In this document: positions 51,590 to 61,610 of the stretch, in pieces
Position numbering within the stretch: the first letter of the stretch is position 1
Layout: each line of letters opens with the position of its first letter
Source of the DNA: Aristolochia californica
Taxonomy: Eukaryota; Streptophyta; Magnoliopsida; Piperales; Aristolochiaceae
Direction of reading: 5' to 3'
Length of the DNA stretch: 64,000 bases
Assembly (NCBI GenBank): GCA_029961685.1
Contig: JARWKL010000015.1
Location: 10,228,801 to 10,292,800, forward strand
Notes under the pieces: model-generated
The model's input: the letters and a program-made list of their open reading frames with translations, nothing else
Told to the model about the DNA's origin: nothing
Databases searched by the model: none
Program-made: the position numbers and the translations under genes

Positions 51590-52002
51590 ATGGAATTCCC
51601 TACTTATAATGGGTCAGAAGGCGAGTCCCAAACTATGACCAAGTCAATGTAGTTGTTTTCCACTTACTAGGGGAAGCACAACTTTGGTACCAACTAGTTG
51701 AGGTTGATATTGAGGTGGTAGATTGGGATGAATTTAAGCGACTATGTTCTCTCCATTTTGGTCCTCCAGCTTACAGTAACCCTTTGGTAGATTTGGTTTT
51801 ACTATGCCAAACTGGGGCCGTGGAGCAATATCAAAAATTGTTCCAGGAAAAATTAGCACGAGCCAGCAACATAGTACAAGTGGATCAGCAAGTTGCGCTG
51901 TTTACAGCAGGACTGACTGAAGCCTTAAAGCTTGAGGTGGAGCTCTATGCACCTGTTGACTTATCCAGCGCTATGAATATAGCTCGTGCTTTAGAACTAT
52001 GA
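51590..52002 (+). pseudogene. Gag capsid-like core, frameshifted and with a gap
   Basis: From 51590 one frame reads MEFPTYNGSEGE, the conserved opening of the plant gypsy Gag core. It ends at a stop near 51650. From about 51631 a second frame takes over: VFHLLGEAQLWYQL, then WDEFKRLCSLHFGPP, then LVLLCQTGAVEQYQ, ending FTAGLTEALKLEVEL and ARALEL before TGA at 52002. This order (FHL.GEA..WY, W..F...L..RFGP-like, QTG.V..Y...F, F..GL) is that of the retrotransposon gag family. Compared with the usual layout, about 20 residues are missing between the two pieces, so a deletion of roughly 60 bp plus a frameshift is inferred. Function would be capsid assembly in an intact relative. Here it is dead. 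Confidence 0.82.
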
Positions 52003-52125
52003 CAGTAGGCATAGCACAGACGACCTCCATCGTCAGGGGAGCGCATCCCCCTGAGAAACAACCCGGGTATTACTTTGACAGGGGATCCGAGATCTAGTCA
52101 TCCTACACCTCCTTATATAAAATAA
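52003..52125 (+). other. Degenerate linker between gag core and zinc knuckle
   Basis: No long open frame in the coding direction. Frames leading from the gag core toward the zinc knuckle contain stops, for example TAG and TAA in the CTAGTCATCC and AAATAATTGAC areas. It includes a TATATAAAATAA string near 52115 that I do not read as a promoter, because it lies inside the former coding region. Confidence 0.5.
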
Positions 52126-52340
52126 TTGACAAGTGCTGAGATGGCAGAATGGCGGGCTAAGAATCTGTGTTACAACTGTGATGAACCATATCGGGTTGGG
52201 CATCAGAGTAAAAGATTGTTTTTGATCGATAAGGTTGAAGATGAGGATATCGAGGTGATAGAGGATATGATTGAGGAAGAACCACCGGACATCTCCTTGC
52301 ATGCCATTATTGGGCAGCAATCGGCCACAACTACGCAGCA
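52126..52340 (+). pseudogene. Gag zinc-knuckle region, incomplete, running toward former protease
   Basis: The frame reads SAEMAEWRAKNLCYNCDEPY and then RVGHQSKRLFLID. In plant gypsy Gag this is the CCHC knuckle (CYNCDE..., GH, then Cys, KRLF). Here the fourth ligand is Ser (QSK where RCK is usual), so zinc binding would be impaired. An acidic stretch (VEDEDIEVIED) and EEPPDISLHAIIG follow, the segment that normally leads into the aspartic protease. The protease itself is not reached, because the sequence passes into the pol tail at about 52311-52340. No ATG starts this piece. It is a remnant of a longer frame. Confidence 0.8.
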
Positions 52341-52427
52341 TGGGAGCGGCTCGACAACTACCACCAGGTCTACCTAGCTTCCGAGCTTGAGGACAAGCTC
52401 GATCTCCATGGGGGGGCAGATGACTGA
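52341..52427 (+). pseudogene. C-terminal tail of pol fused after a large deletion
   Basis: In a frame different from the zinc-knuckle frame the sequence reads WERLDNYHQVY, LASELEDKLDLHGGADD and TGA (52425-52427). A W-E start followed by LEDK and a G-G run coded by the polypurine tract is what the last residues of many Ty3/gypsy polyproteins look like. It therefore marks the far end of pol. All catalytic domains between the protease start and this tail are deleted. The stop codon now overlaps the 3' LTR, because the LTR has lost its first 19 bases. Confidence 0.72.
52410..52416 (+). other. Polypurine tract
   Basis: A run of seven G after CTCCAT, followed by CAGATGA and the truncated 3' LTR. 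It is in the position from which plus-strand synthesis is primed. It lies 7 bp before the start of LTR homology. Confidence 0.75.
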
Positions 52428-52600
52428 GTCATCTACTTTACTTTTATTATTTATGTTGCTTTTAATTTCGAATTTTATTGATTTGTAATAAGACTTAAAG
52501 GTAGGGGTAGCATTGGGTTTTAATAACCCTAACCTATGTTGATGTTAATTACCCTATGTAAGGGGTAAGGATGGAGAAATAAAACTAAGTTCAGAATTAG

Positions 52601-52607
52601 TATAAAC
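52601..52607 (+). promoter_or_regulatory. Putative TATA box of the 3' LTR
   Basis: TATAAAC is identical to the motif at 50396 in the 5' LTR. If active, it would drive transcription out of the element into the satellite to the right. Confidence 0.35.
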
Positions 52608-52941
52608 TAGAGTAAATTAGGTTAATCTAGGTTCTCCTCGAGCTCCCTCTTCTTGGATTTTGGCGTGAACCTTCCCTTCGGCGTTGGTGCTTTTGTGAGT
52701 GGTTTGGGAGGCTGAGAAGGGAAGAGAAGAGGGAATCTCTACCTGACGGGGTGAAGAGAGACCTTGTGTTTCACGGAACTAAGGAGGAAGAAGGGTTGCG
52801 TGAACCCCTTCTTCAGCCAAGGCGAGAGCAGAGGAATTGCTGCTTCATCGTGACTGCAAAAGGCCTTGCTTCATTCACGGAACCGAGGATGGAAGAAGAA
52901 GGAAGAGGATCGAACCCTGTCCAGGTAGAAGAACTCTTCTT

Positions 52942-53002
52942 CCTTCACGGCTAAATAGGGTTCCTTCACAGCGAAACAGAGTCCTTCACGGCGAAACAGA
53001 GG
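52942..53002 (+). repeat. Three-unit minisatellite inside the 3' LTR
   Basis: The same three 20-21-bp units as in the 5' LTR. Here the first has CGGCTAAATAG and the second CACAGCGAAACAG, and the third is unchanged. Both LTRs have three units, so the expansion pre-dates this insertion. Confidence 0.85.
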
Positions 53003-53128
53003 AGACGATTTACCTAAGTTAAAAAAAGGTAAATTGAGACTGATTTTTCCGAAGTTCATAAGGTTGAAGTTCTATTATTAAATTACCCGCGTGAATAGTG
53101 GTTTACCTATGCTTGAATAGTGTTTGAA

Positions 53129-53177
53129 CCCATTTGTGACAGAAAAGGAATTCTGTTTCCAACTTAGAGTGGTTGGA
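53129..53177 (+). repeat. 49-bp segment present only in the 3' LTR
   Basis: Between TGTTTGAA and GATGAAATTC the 3' LTR has 49 extra bases, including GGAATTCTGTTTCC. The 5' LTR joins TGTTTGAA directly to GACGAAATTC. The two LTRs were identical at insertion, so this is a later event. It is most simply a deletion from the 5' LTR, but an insertion here is not excluded. Confidence 0.85.
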
Positions 53178-53268
53178 GATGAAATTCTTGGTTCTTAACA
53201 GAGTTTAAACCCGTGTACGTGCTGGATTCATCAGTACCTCACCGAGTTACTAGATCCATGGCTAGGGA

Positions 53269-53276
53269 CCATAACA
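53269..53276 (+). repeat. Terminal inverted repeat, right end
   Basis: CCATAACA ends the 3' LTR and pairs with TGTTATGG at 50201-50208. Satellite sequence with the target duplication follows immediately. Confidence 0.9.
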
Positions 53277-53281
53277 TCCTT
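53277..53281. repeat. Target-site duplication, right (TCCTT)
   Basis: TCCTT directly follows the terminal CCATAACA of the element and continues as satellite GAAGTTTTTGG. The perfect match to 50196-50200 shows that the two LTRs arrived together in one integration. Confidence 0.93.
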
Positions 53282-56200
53282 GAAGTTTTTGGATCATTAG
53301 GTCATTAGCATCTTCAACATGTTTCTGGCATGCATACCCACCACATTTAAAAAATGTTCGGATCTATTAGAAATCTCTTTCTTATAAAATTCCACAAAGC
53401 TATTAGGGGTTGTACTAGTGGAATTTCCCAAACATGGATAACAAAACTTTGGAGTTCATTTTAAATGAGTCAAATAAATTTCTTCACTTACATTTATTAT
53501 AATTTTCAATTTTTTTTTGCATACATGAACTCTAAAATTTTCATTTTGTTTACGAGAAAAGTGGGACAAGTTTGAATTTGAAAAAACAAATTGAACATCC
53601 AAAATGGAAATGCACAAATGCTGAGAGAGATAATTCCAAAAAGTATCCCTGATTTTGAAGGATAGGCAAAAAGTGGGTTGTTTGGCTCTGGTAAATATCC
53701 AACCACACGTTAACTCGAGAATTTATTTATTTTTAATTCTTGAAATTTTTGGATCATTTGGTCATTTGCATCTTCTACACGTTTCTCGCATTCATACCCA
53801 CCACATTTAATACATGTTAGGATCAATTAGAAATCACTTTCTTATAAAATTCCTCCAAGCTACTAGGGGTTGTACTAGTGGAATTTCCCAAACATGGATA
53901 ACAAATCTTTAGAGTTCATTTTTAGTGCGTGATATAACTTTCTTTACTTACATTTGTTTAGTTTTCAAATTTTTTTGCATACATGAACTCTGAAATTTTC
54001 ATTTTTTTTACTAGAAAAGTGGGACAAGTTTGCATTTTTAAAAAAACTATTGAACATCCAAAATGGAAATGCACAAATGCTGAGAGATATAATTCCAAAA
54101 AGTATCTATGATTTTGAAAGATAGGCAAAAAGTGGGTTGTTTTTCTCTGATAAATATCCAACCACAAGTTAACTTGAGAATTTAATTTTTTCTACTCCTA
54201 GAAATTTTTGGATCATTAGGTCATTTGCATCTTTGACATGTTTCTGGCACACATACCCACCACATTTAAAATATGTTAGGATCAATTAGAAATCTCTTTC
54301 TTATAAAATTCCACCAAGCTATTAGGGGTTGTACTAGTGGAGTTTCCCAATCGTGGATAACAAAACTTTGGAGTTCATTTTTAGTGCGTGAAATAATTTT
54401 CTTCACTTACATTTATTATAGTTTTGAAATTATTTTGCATATGTTAACTCAAAATTTTTCTTTTTGTTTATGGGAAAAGTGGGACAAGTTTGGATTTGAA
54501 AAAGAAATATAACATCCAAAATTGATTTGCACAAATGCTGAGAGAAATAATTCCAAAAAGTATCTCTTATTTTGAAGAATAGGCAAATAGTGGGTTGTTT
54601 GGCTCTGATAAATATCCAACCACACGTTAACTTGAGAAATTAATTTTTTCTACTCCATGAAATTTTTGGATCATTAGGTAATTTGTATTTTCAACATGTT
54701 TCTGGCATGCATACCCACCACATTTAAAACATGTTAGGATCAATGAGAAATCTCTTTCTTATAAAATTCCACCAAGCTAATAGGGGTTGTACTAGTTGAA
54801 TTTCCCAAACATGGATAACAAAACTTATGAGTTCATTTTTAGTGTGTGAACTAATTTTCGTCACTTACATTTATTATAGTTTTCATATTTTTTTGCATAC
54901 ATGAACTCCAAAATTTTTATTTTGTTTATGTGAAAAGTGGGACAAGTTTGGATTGGGAAAAAAAATTGAACATCCAAAATGAAAATGCACAAATGCTGAG
55001 AGAGATAATTCCAAAAAGTATCTCTGATTTTGAAGGATAGGTAAAAAAGTGGGTTGTTTGGCTCTGGTAAATATCCAACCACACGTTAACTTGAGAATTT
55101 AATTTTTTCTACTCCTTGAAATTTTTGGATCATTAGGACATTTCCATCTTCAACATGTTTCTAGCATGCATACCCACCATTTTTAAAACTTGTTAGGATC
55201 AATTAGAAATCTCTTTCTTATAAAATTCCACCAAGCTATTAGGGGTTGTACTAGTGGACTTTCCCAAACATGGATAACAAAACATTGGAGTTCATTTTTA
55301 GTGCGTGAAATAAATTGCTTCACTAACATTTATTATAGTTTTCAAATTTTTTTGCATAAGTGAACTCTAAAATTTTCATTTTGTTTACGAGAAAAGTGGA
55401 ACAAGTTTCGATTTGAAAAAAAAATTTAACATCCAAAATGGAAATGCATAATGCTGAGAGAGATAATTCCTATAAGTATATCTGATAAGTGGGTTGTTTG
55501 GCTCTGGTAAATATCCAACCACATGTTAACTTGAGAATTTAATTTTTTCTACTCCTTGAAATTTTTGGATCATTAGGTCATTTGCATCTTCAACATGTTT
55601 TTAGCATACATACCCACCAAATTTAAAACATGTTAGGATCAATTAGAAATCTCTTTCTTATAAAACTCCACCAAGCTATTAGGGGTTGTACTAGTGGAAT
55701 TTCCCAAACATGGATAACAAAACTTTGGAGTTCATTTTTAGTGCATGAAATAATTTTCTTCACTTACATTTTTTATATTTTTCAATTTTTTTTGCATGCA
55801 TGAACTCTAAAATTTTCATTTTGTTTACGAGAAAAGTGGGACATGTTTGAATTTGAAAAACAAAATTGAACATCCAAAATGGATATGCACAAATGCTGAG
55901 AGAGATAATTCCAAAAAGTATCTCTGATTTTGAAGGATAGGCAAAAAACTGGGTTTGGCTCTGGTAAACATCCAACCACACGTTAACTTGAGAATTTAAT
56001 TTTTTCTACTCCTTCAAATTTTTTGATCAGTAGGTCATTTGCATCTTCAACATGTTTCTGGCATGTATACCCACCACATTTAAAACATGTTAGGATCAAT
56101 TAGAAATACCTTTCTTATAAAATTCCACCAAGCTATTAGGGGATGTACTAGTGGAATTTCCCAAACATGGATAACAAAACTTTGAAATTCATTTATAGTG

Positions 56201-57659
56201 CGTGAAATAATTTTCTTCCCTTACATTTATTATAGTTTTCAAATTTGTTTGCATATATGAACTCTAAAATTTTCATTTTGTCTACGAGAAAAGTGGGACA
56301 AGTTTGGATTTGAAAAAAAAAATTGAAAGTCCAAAATGGAAATGCACAAATGCTGAGAGAGAGATAATTCCAAAAAGTATCTTTGATTTTGAAGGATAGG
56401 CAAAAAGTGGGTTGTTTGGCTCTGGTAAATATCCAACCACACGTTAACTTGAGAATTTAATTTTTTCTACTCGAAATTTTTGGGTCATTAGGTCATTTCC
56501 ATCTTCAACATGTTTCTGGCATACATACCTATCGCATTTAAAACATGTTAGGATCAATTAGCAATCTCTTTCTTATAAAATTCCACCAAGCTATTAGGGG
56601 TTGTACTAGTGGAAATTCCCAAACATGGATAACAAAACTTTGGAGTTCATTTTTAGTGCGTGAAATAAGTTTCTTCACTTATATTTATTATAGTTTTCCA
56701 TTTTTTTTTCATACATGAACTCTAAAATTTTCATTTTGTTTACGAGAAAAGTGGGACAAGTTTGGATTTGAAAAACAAAATTGAACATCCAAAATGGAAA
56801 TGCACAACTTCTGAGAGAGAGATAATTCCAAAAAGTATCTGTGATTTTGAAAGAAAGGCCAAAAGTGGTTTGTTTGGCTCATGTAAATATCCAAGCTCAC
56901 GTTAACTCGAGAATTTAATTTTTTCTTCTCCTTGAAAATTTTGGATCATTAGGTAATTTGCATCTTCAATATGATTCTGGCATGCATACCCACCACATTC
57001 AAAACATGTTATGATCAATTAAAAATCTCTTTCTTATAAAATTCCACCAAGCTATTACGGGTGGGACAAGTGGAATTTTCCAAACATGGATAACGAAACT
57101 TTGGTGTTCATTTTTAGTGCGTGAAATAATTTTCTTCACTTACATTTATTATAGTTTCCAATTTTTTTTGCATACATGAACTCTAAAATTTTCATTTTGT
57201 TTATGAGAAATGTGGGACAAGTTTGGATTTTAAAAAATGATTGAACATCCAAAATGGAAATGCACAAATGTTGAGAGATATAATTCCAAAAAGTATCTCT
57301 GATTTTGAAGGATAGGTAAAAAGTGGGTTGTTTGTCACTGGTAAATATCCAACCACACGTTAACTTGAGAATTTAATTTTTTTCTACTCGTTGAAGTTTT
57401 TGGATCATTAGGTCATTTGCATCTTCAACATGTTTCTGACATGCATACCTACCACATTTAAAACATGTTAGGATCAATTAGAAATCTCTTTCTTATGAAA
57501 TTCCACCCAGCTAGTAGGGCTTGTACTAGTGGAATTTCCCAAACATGGATAACAAAACTTAGGTGTTTATTTTTAGTGCATAAAATAATTTTCTTCACTT
57601 ACATTTATCATAGTTTTCAAATTTTTTTGCATACATGAACTCTAAAAGTTTGACAAGTT

Positions 57660-58090
57660 TGGATTTGAAACAAAAATTTAACATCCAAAATGGAAATTCT
57701 CAATTGCATAGAGAGATAATTCCAAAAAGTATCTCTGATTTTGAAGGATAGGAAAAAAGTGGGTTGTTTAGCTCTGGTAAATATTCAACCACACGCTAAC
57801 TTGAGAATTTAATTATTTCTACTCGAAATTTTTGGATCATTAGGTCATTTGCATCTTCAACATGTTTCCTGCATGCATACCCACCACATTTAAAACATGT
57901 TAGGATATTAGAAATCTCTTTCTTAGAAAATTCCAACAAGCTTTTAGGGGTTGTACTAGTGGAATTTCCCAAACATGGATAACAAAATTTTGCAGTTCAT
58001 TTTTAGTGCGTGAACTAATTTTCTTAACTTACTTTTATTATAGTTTTCAAATGTTTTTGCATACATGAACTCTAAAATTTTCATTTTGTT
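57660..58090. repeat. Duplicated W-V segment, left copy
   Basis: Shares with 61170-61610 a set of rare marks: GAAATTCTCAATTGCATAG, CACGCTAACTTGAG, TTTCCTGCATGC, a small deletion giving GTTAGGATATTAG, CAAGCTTTTAGGGG and TTTTGCAGTTC. The offset is 3,516 bp, which fits seven full and one short monomer. Just upstream, CTCTAAAAGTTTGACAAG shows a 30-bp deletion not present in the other copy. Confidence 0.8.
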
Positions 58091-61000
58091 TACGAGCAAA
58101 GTGGGACATGTTGGGATTGGAAAAAAAAATTGAACATCCAGAATGGAAATGCTCAAATGCTAAGAGAGATAATTCCAAAAAGTATCTCTGATTTTGAAGG
58201 ATAGGCAAAAAGTGGGTTGTTTGGCTCTGGTAACTATCCAACCACACGTTAACTTGAGAATTTAATTTTTTCTAGTCCTTGAAGTTTTTGGATCATTAGG
58301 TCATTTGCATGTTTAATTTGTTTATGACATGCATACCCACCACATTTAAAACATGTTAGGATCAGTTAGATATCTCTTTCTTATAAAATTCAACCATACT
58401 ATTAGGGGTTGTACTAGTGGAATTTCCCAAACATGGATAACAAAACTTTGGAGTTCATTTTTAGTGCGTGAAATAATTTTCTTCACTTACATTTATGATA
58501 GTTTTTAATTTTTTTTTGCATACGTCAACTCTAAAATTTTCATTTTGTTCATGAGAAAAGTGGGACAAGTTTGGATTTGAAAAAAAAATTGAACATCCAA
58601 AATGGAAATGCACAAATGCTGGGAGAGATAATTCCAAAAGGTATCTCTAATTTTGGAGGATAGGCAAAAAGTGGGATGTTTGGATTTCGTAAATATCCAA
58701 CCACATGTTAACTTGAGAATTTAATTTTTCCTACTCCTTGAAGTTTTGGGGTCATTAGGTCATTTGCATCTTCAATATGTTATTGGAATGCATACCCACC
58801 ATATTTAAAACATGTTAGGATCAATTAGATATCTCTTTCTTATAAAATTTCACCATGCTATTAGGGGTTGTACTAGTGGAATTTCCCAAACATGGATAAC
58901 AAAACTTTGGAGTTCATTTTTCGTGCGTGAAATAATTTTCTTCACTTACATTTCTTATAGTATTTAATTTTTTTTTGCATACATGAACTTTCAAATTTTC
59001 ATTTTGTTTACGAGAAAAGTGGGACAAGTTTGGATTTGAAAAAAAAATTGGACTTCCAAAATGGAAATGCACAAATGCTGAGAGAGATAATTCCAAAAAG
59101 TATCTCTCATTTTGAAGGATAGGCAAAAAGTGGGTTGTTTGGCTCTGGTAAATATCCAACCACACGTTAACTTGAGAATTTAATTTTTTCTACTCCTTGA
59201 AGTTTTGGGATCATTAGGTCATTTGCTTCTTCAACATGTTTCTGGCATGCATACCCACCACATTTAAAATATTTTAGGATCAATTAGAAATCTCTTTCTG
59301 CTAAAATTCCACCAAGCTATTAGTGGTTGTACTAGTGGAATTTCCCAAATATGGATAACAAAACTTTGAAGATCATTTTTTGTGCGTGAAATAATTTTCT
59401 TCACTGACATTTATTATAGTTTTCAAATTTTTTTGAATACATGCACTCTAAAATTTTCATTATGTTTACGAGAAAAGTGGGACAAGGTTGGATTTGAAAA
59501 AAAGATTGAACATCCAAAATGGAAATGCACAATTGCTGAGAGAGATAATTCCAAAAAGTATCTCTGATTTTGAAGGATAGGCAAAAAGTGGGTTGTTTGA
59601 CTCAGGTAAATATCCAACAACACATTAACTTGAGAAATTAATTTTTTCTACTCCTTGAAGTTTTTGGATCAATACGACATTTGCATCTTCAATATGTTTC
59701 TGGCATGCATACACACCACATTTAAAACATGTTAGGATCAATTAGATATCTCTTTCTTATAAAATTTCACCATGCTATTAGGGGTTGTACTAGTGGAATT
59801 GCCCAAACATGGAGAACAAAACTTTTGATTTCATTTTTAGTGCGTGAATTAATTTTCCTCACTTACATTTATTATAATGTTTAATTTCTTTTTTGCATAC
59901 ATGAACTCTAAAATTTTCTTTTTGTTTACGAGAAAAGTGGGAGAAGTTTGGATTTGAAAAACAAATTGGACATCCAAAATGGAAATGCACAAATGTTGAG
60001 AGAGATAATTCCAAAAAGTATCTCTGATTTTGAAGGATAGGCAAAAAGTGGGTTGTTTGGCTCTGGTAAATATCCAACCACACGTTAACTTGAGAATTTA
60101 ATTTTTTCTACTCCTTGATGTTTTCGGACCATTAGATCATTTGCAACTTCAACATGTTTCTGGAATGCATACCCACCACATTTAAAACATTTTAGGATCA
60201 ATTAGAAATCTCTTTCTTATAAAATTCCACCAAGCTATTAGTGGTTGTACAAGTGGAATTTCCTAAACATGGATAACAAAACTTTAGAGTTCATTTTTAG
60301 TGCGTGAAATAATTTTCTTCATTTACATTTATTATAGTTTTCAATTTTTTTTGCATAGATGAACTCTTAAATTTTCATTTTATTTACAAGTAATGTGGGA
60401 CAAGTTTGGATTTGAAAAAAAAATTGAACATCCAAAATGAAAATGCACAAATGCTGAGAGAGATAATTCCAAAAAGTATTTCTGATTTTGAAGAATAGGC
60501 AAAAAGTGGGTTGTTTGGCTCTGGTAAATATCCAACCACCTATTAACTTTAGAATTTAATTTTTTCTACTCGGTGAAGTTTTTGGATCATTAGGTCATTT
60601 GCATCTTCAACATGTTTAAATAATTTTCTTCACTTACATTTATTATAGTTTTCAAATTTTTTTGCATGCTTGAACTCTAAAATTTTCATTTTGTTTACGA
60701 GAAATGTGGGACAAGTTTGGATTTGAAAAAAAAATTGAACATCCAAAATTGAAATTCACAAATGCTGAGAGAGATAATTCCAAAAAGTATCTCTGATTTT
60801 GAAGGATAGGGAAAAAGTGGGTAGTTTGGCTTTGACAAATATCCAAATACACGTTAACTTGAGAATTTAATTTTTTCTACTCTTTGAAGTTTTTGGGTGA
60901 TTAGGTCATTTGCATCTTCAACATGTTTCTTGCATGCATACCCACCACATTAAAAACATGTTAGTATCAATTAGATTTCTCTTTCTCATAAAATTCCACC

Positions 61001-61169
61001 ATGCTATTAGGAGTATTACTAGTGGAATTTCCCAACCATGGATTACAAAACTTTGGAGTTCATTTATAGTGCACGAAATAATTTTCTTCACTTACATTGA
61101 TTAAAGTTTTATAATTTTTTTGCATACATGAACTCTAAAATTTTCATTTTGTTTACAAGAAAAGTGGGA

Positions 61170-61610
61170 CAAGTTTGGATTTGAAACAAAAATTTAACAT
61201 CCAAAATGGAAATTCTCAATTGCATAGAGAGATAATTCCAAAAAGTATCTCTGATTTTGAAGGATAGGAAGAAAGTGGGTTGTTTAGCTCTGGTAAATAT
61301 TCAACCACACGCTAACTTGAGAATTTAATTATTTCTACTCCTTGAAATTTTTGGATCATTAGGTCATTTGCATCTTCAACATGTTTCCTGCATGCATACC
61401 CACCACATTTAAAACATGTTTGGATATTAGAAATCTCTTTCTTATAAAATTCCAACAAGCTTTTAGGGGTTGTACTAGTGGAATTTCCCAAACATGGACA
61501 ACAAAATTTTGCAGTTCATTTTTAGTGCGTGAACTAATTTTCTTAACTTACTTTTATTATAGTTTTCAAATGTTTTTGCATACATGAACTCTAAAATTTT
61601 CATTTTGTTT
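61170..61610. repeat. Duplicated W-V segment, right copy
   Basis: The partner of 57660-58090. The unit in front of it is a complete W monomer (CCCAACCATGGATTAC, CATTTATAGTGCACG), which the left copy lacks. A second pair of matching marks, TTTGCTTCTTC at 59223 and 61825, has an offset of about 2,602 bp (five L plus one S), so more than one rearrangement shaped this region. Confidence 0.78.

Larger units (their letters stand above)
50201..53276 (+). mobile_element. Internally deleted Ty3/gypsy-type LTR retrotransposon
   Basis: A 3,076-bp insertion in the satellite. It starts TGTTATGG and ends CCATAACA, an 8-bp terminal inverted repeat with the canonical TG...CA ends, and has a 5-bp target duplication. 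Order: 5' LTR, primer-binding site, broken gag, a short C-terminal piece of pol, G-rich polypurine tract, 3' LTR. The gag core and CCHC-like knuckle point to Ty3/gypsy rather than Ty1/copia. Protease, reverse transcriptase, RNase H and integrase are absent, so it cannot move by itself and could only have been mobilised in trans, or it decayed after insertion. It is the only non-satellite sequence in the window and its base composition is clearly less A+T-rich than its surroundings. Family name not assigned. Confidence 0.95.
52424..53276 (+). repeat. 3' LTR (853 bp), lacking its first 19 bp
   Basis: Homology to the 5' LTR starts at CTGAGTCATCTAC (52424, equivalent to 50220). The first 19 bases of the LTR, which include the terminal TGTTATGG, are missing. 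Upstream comes GGGGGGCAGATGA, which is the expected end of the internal region, so the loss is a small deletion at the polypurine tract/LTR boundary. The dinucleotide GA stands at both deletion ends. It has 49 bp (53129-53177) absent from the 5' LTR. The 3' end CCATAACA is intact and flanked by the target duplication. Confidence 0.92.
15061..60618. repeat. Dispersed short-monomer class S (about 310 bp)
   Basis: Sixteen units share one deletion. The left side ends ...CTTCAACATGTTT and the right side resumes AAATAATTTTCTTCAC, removing about 147 bp that includes the anchor and the ACTAGT box. The junctions are at about 15061, 19916, 22814, 25384, 25694, 26005, 30881, 32564, 34711, 36858, 38542, 39766, 40991, 43137, 47098 and 60617. 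Small variants (TTTAATAATT at 15061, TTTAAACAATT at 38542 and 39766) look like later changes in the same junction. A single origin followed by spread is the simplest reading. Confidence 0.9.

Noticed and set aside
52113..52124. TATATAAAATAA as a promoter
   Set aside because: It lies inside the former gag coding region, with no start-site context. The LTR TATAAAC is a better candidate.
52033..52341. 102-codon open frame on the - strand
   Set aside because: It lies opposite the zinc-knuckle frame, whose + strand translation matches a known family pattern.
52421..52431. TGACTGAGTCA as a bZIP-type binding site at the 3' LTR
   Set aside because: It is produced by the 19-bp deletion joining unrelated bases and is absent from the 5' LTR, so it is unlikely to be a native control element.
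50196..53281. Alternative reading that the 3' LTR start TGACTGAG is the true LTR end
   Set aside because: The target duplication and the 8-bp inverted repeats both fit TGTTATGG at 50201, and the polypurine tract context before 52424 fits a deletion.
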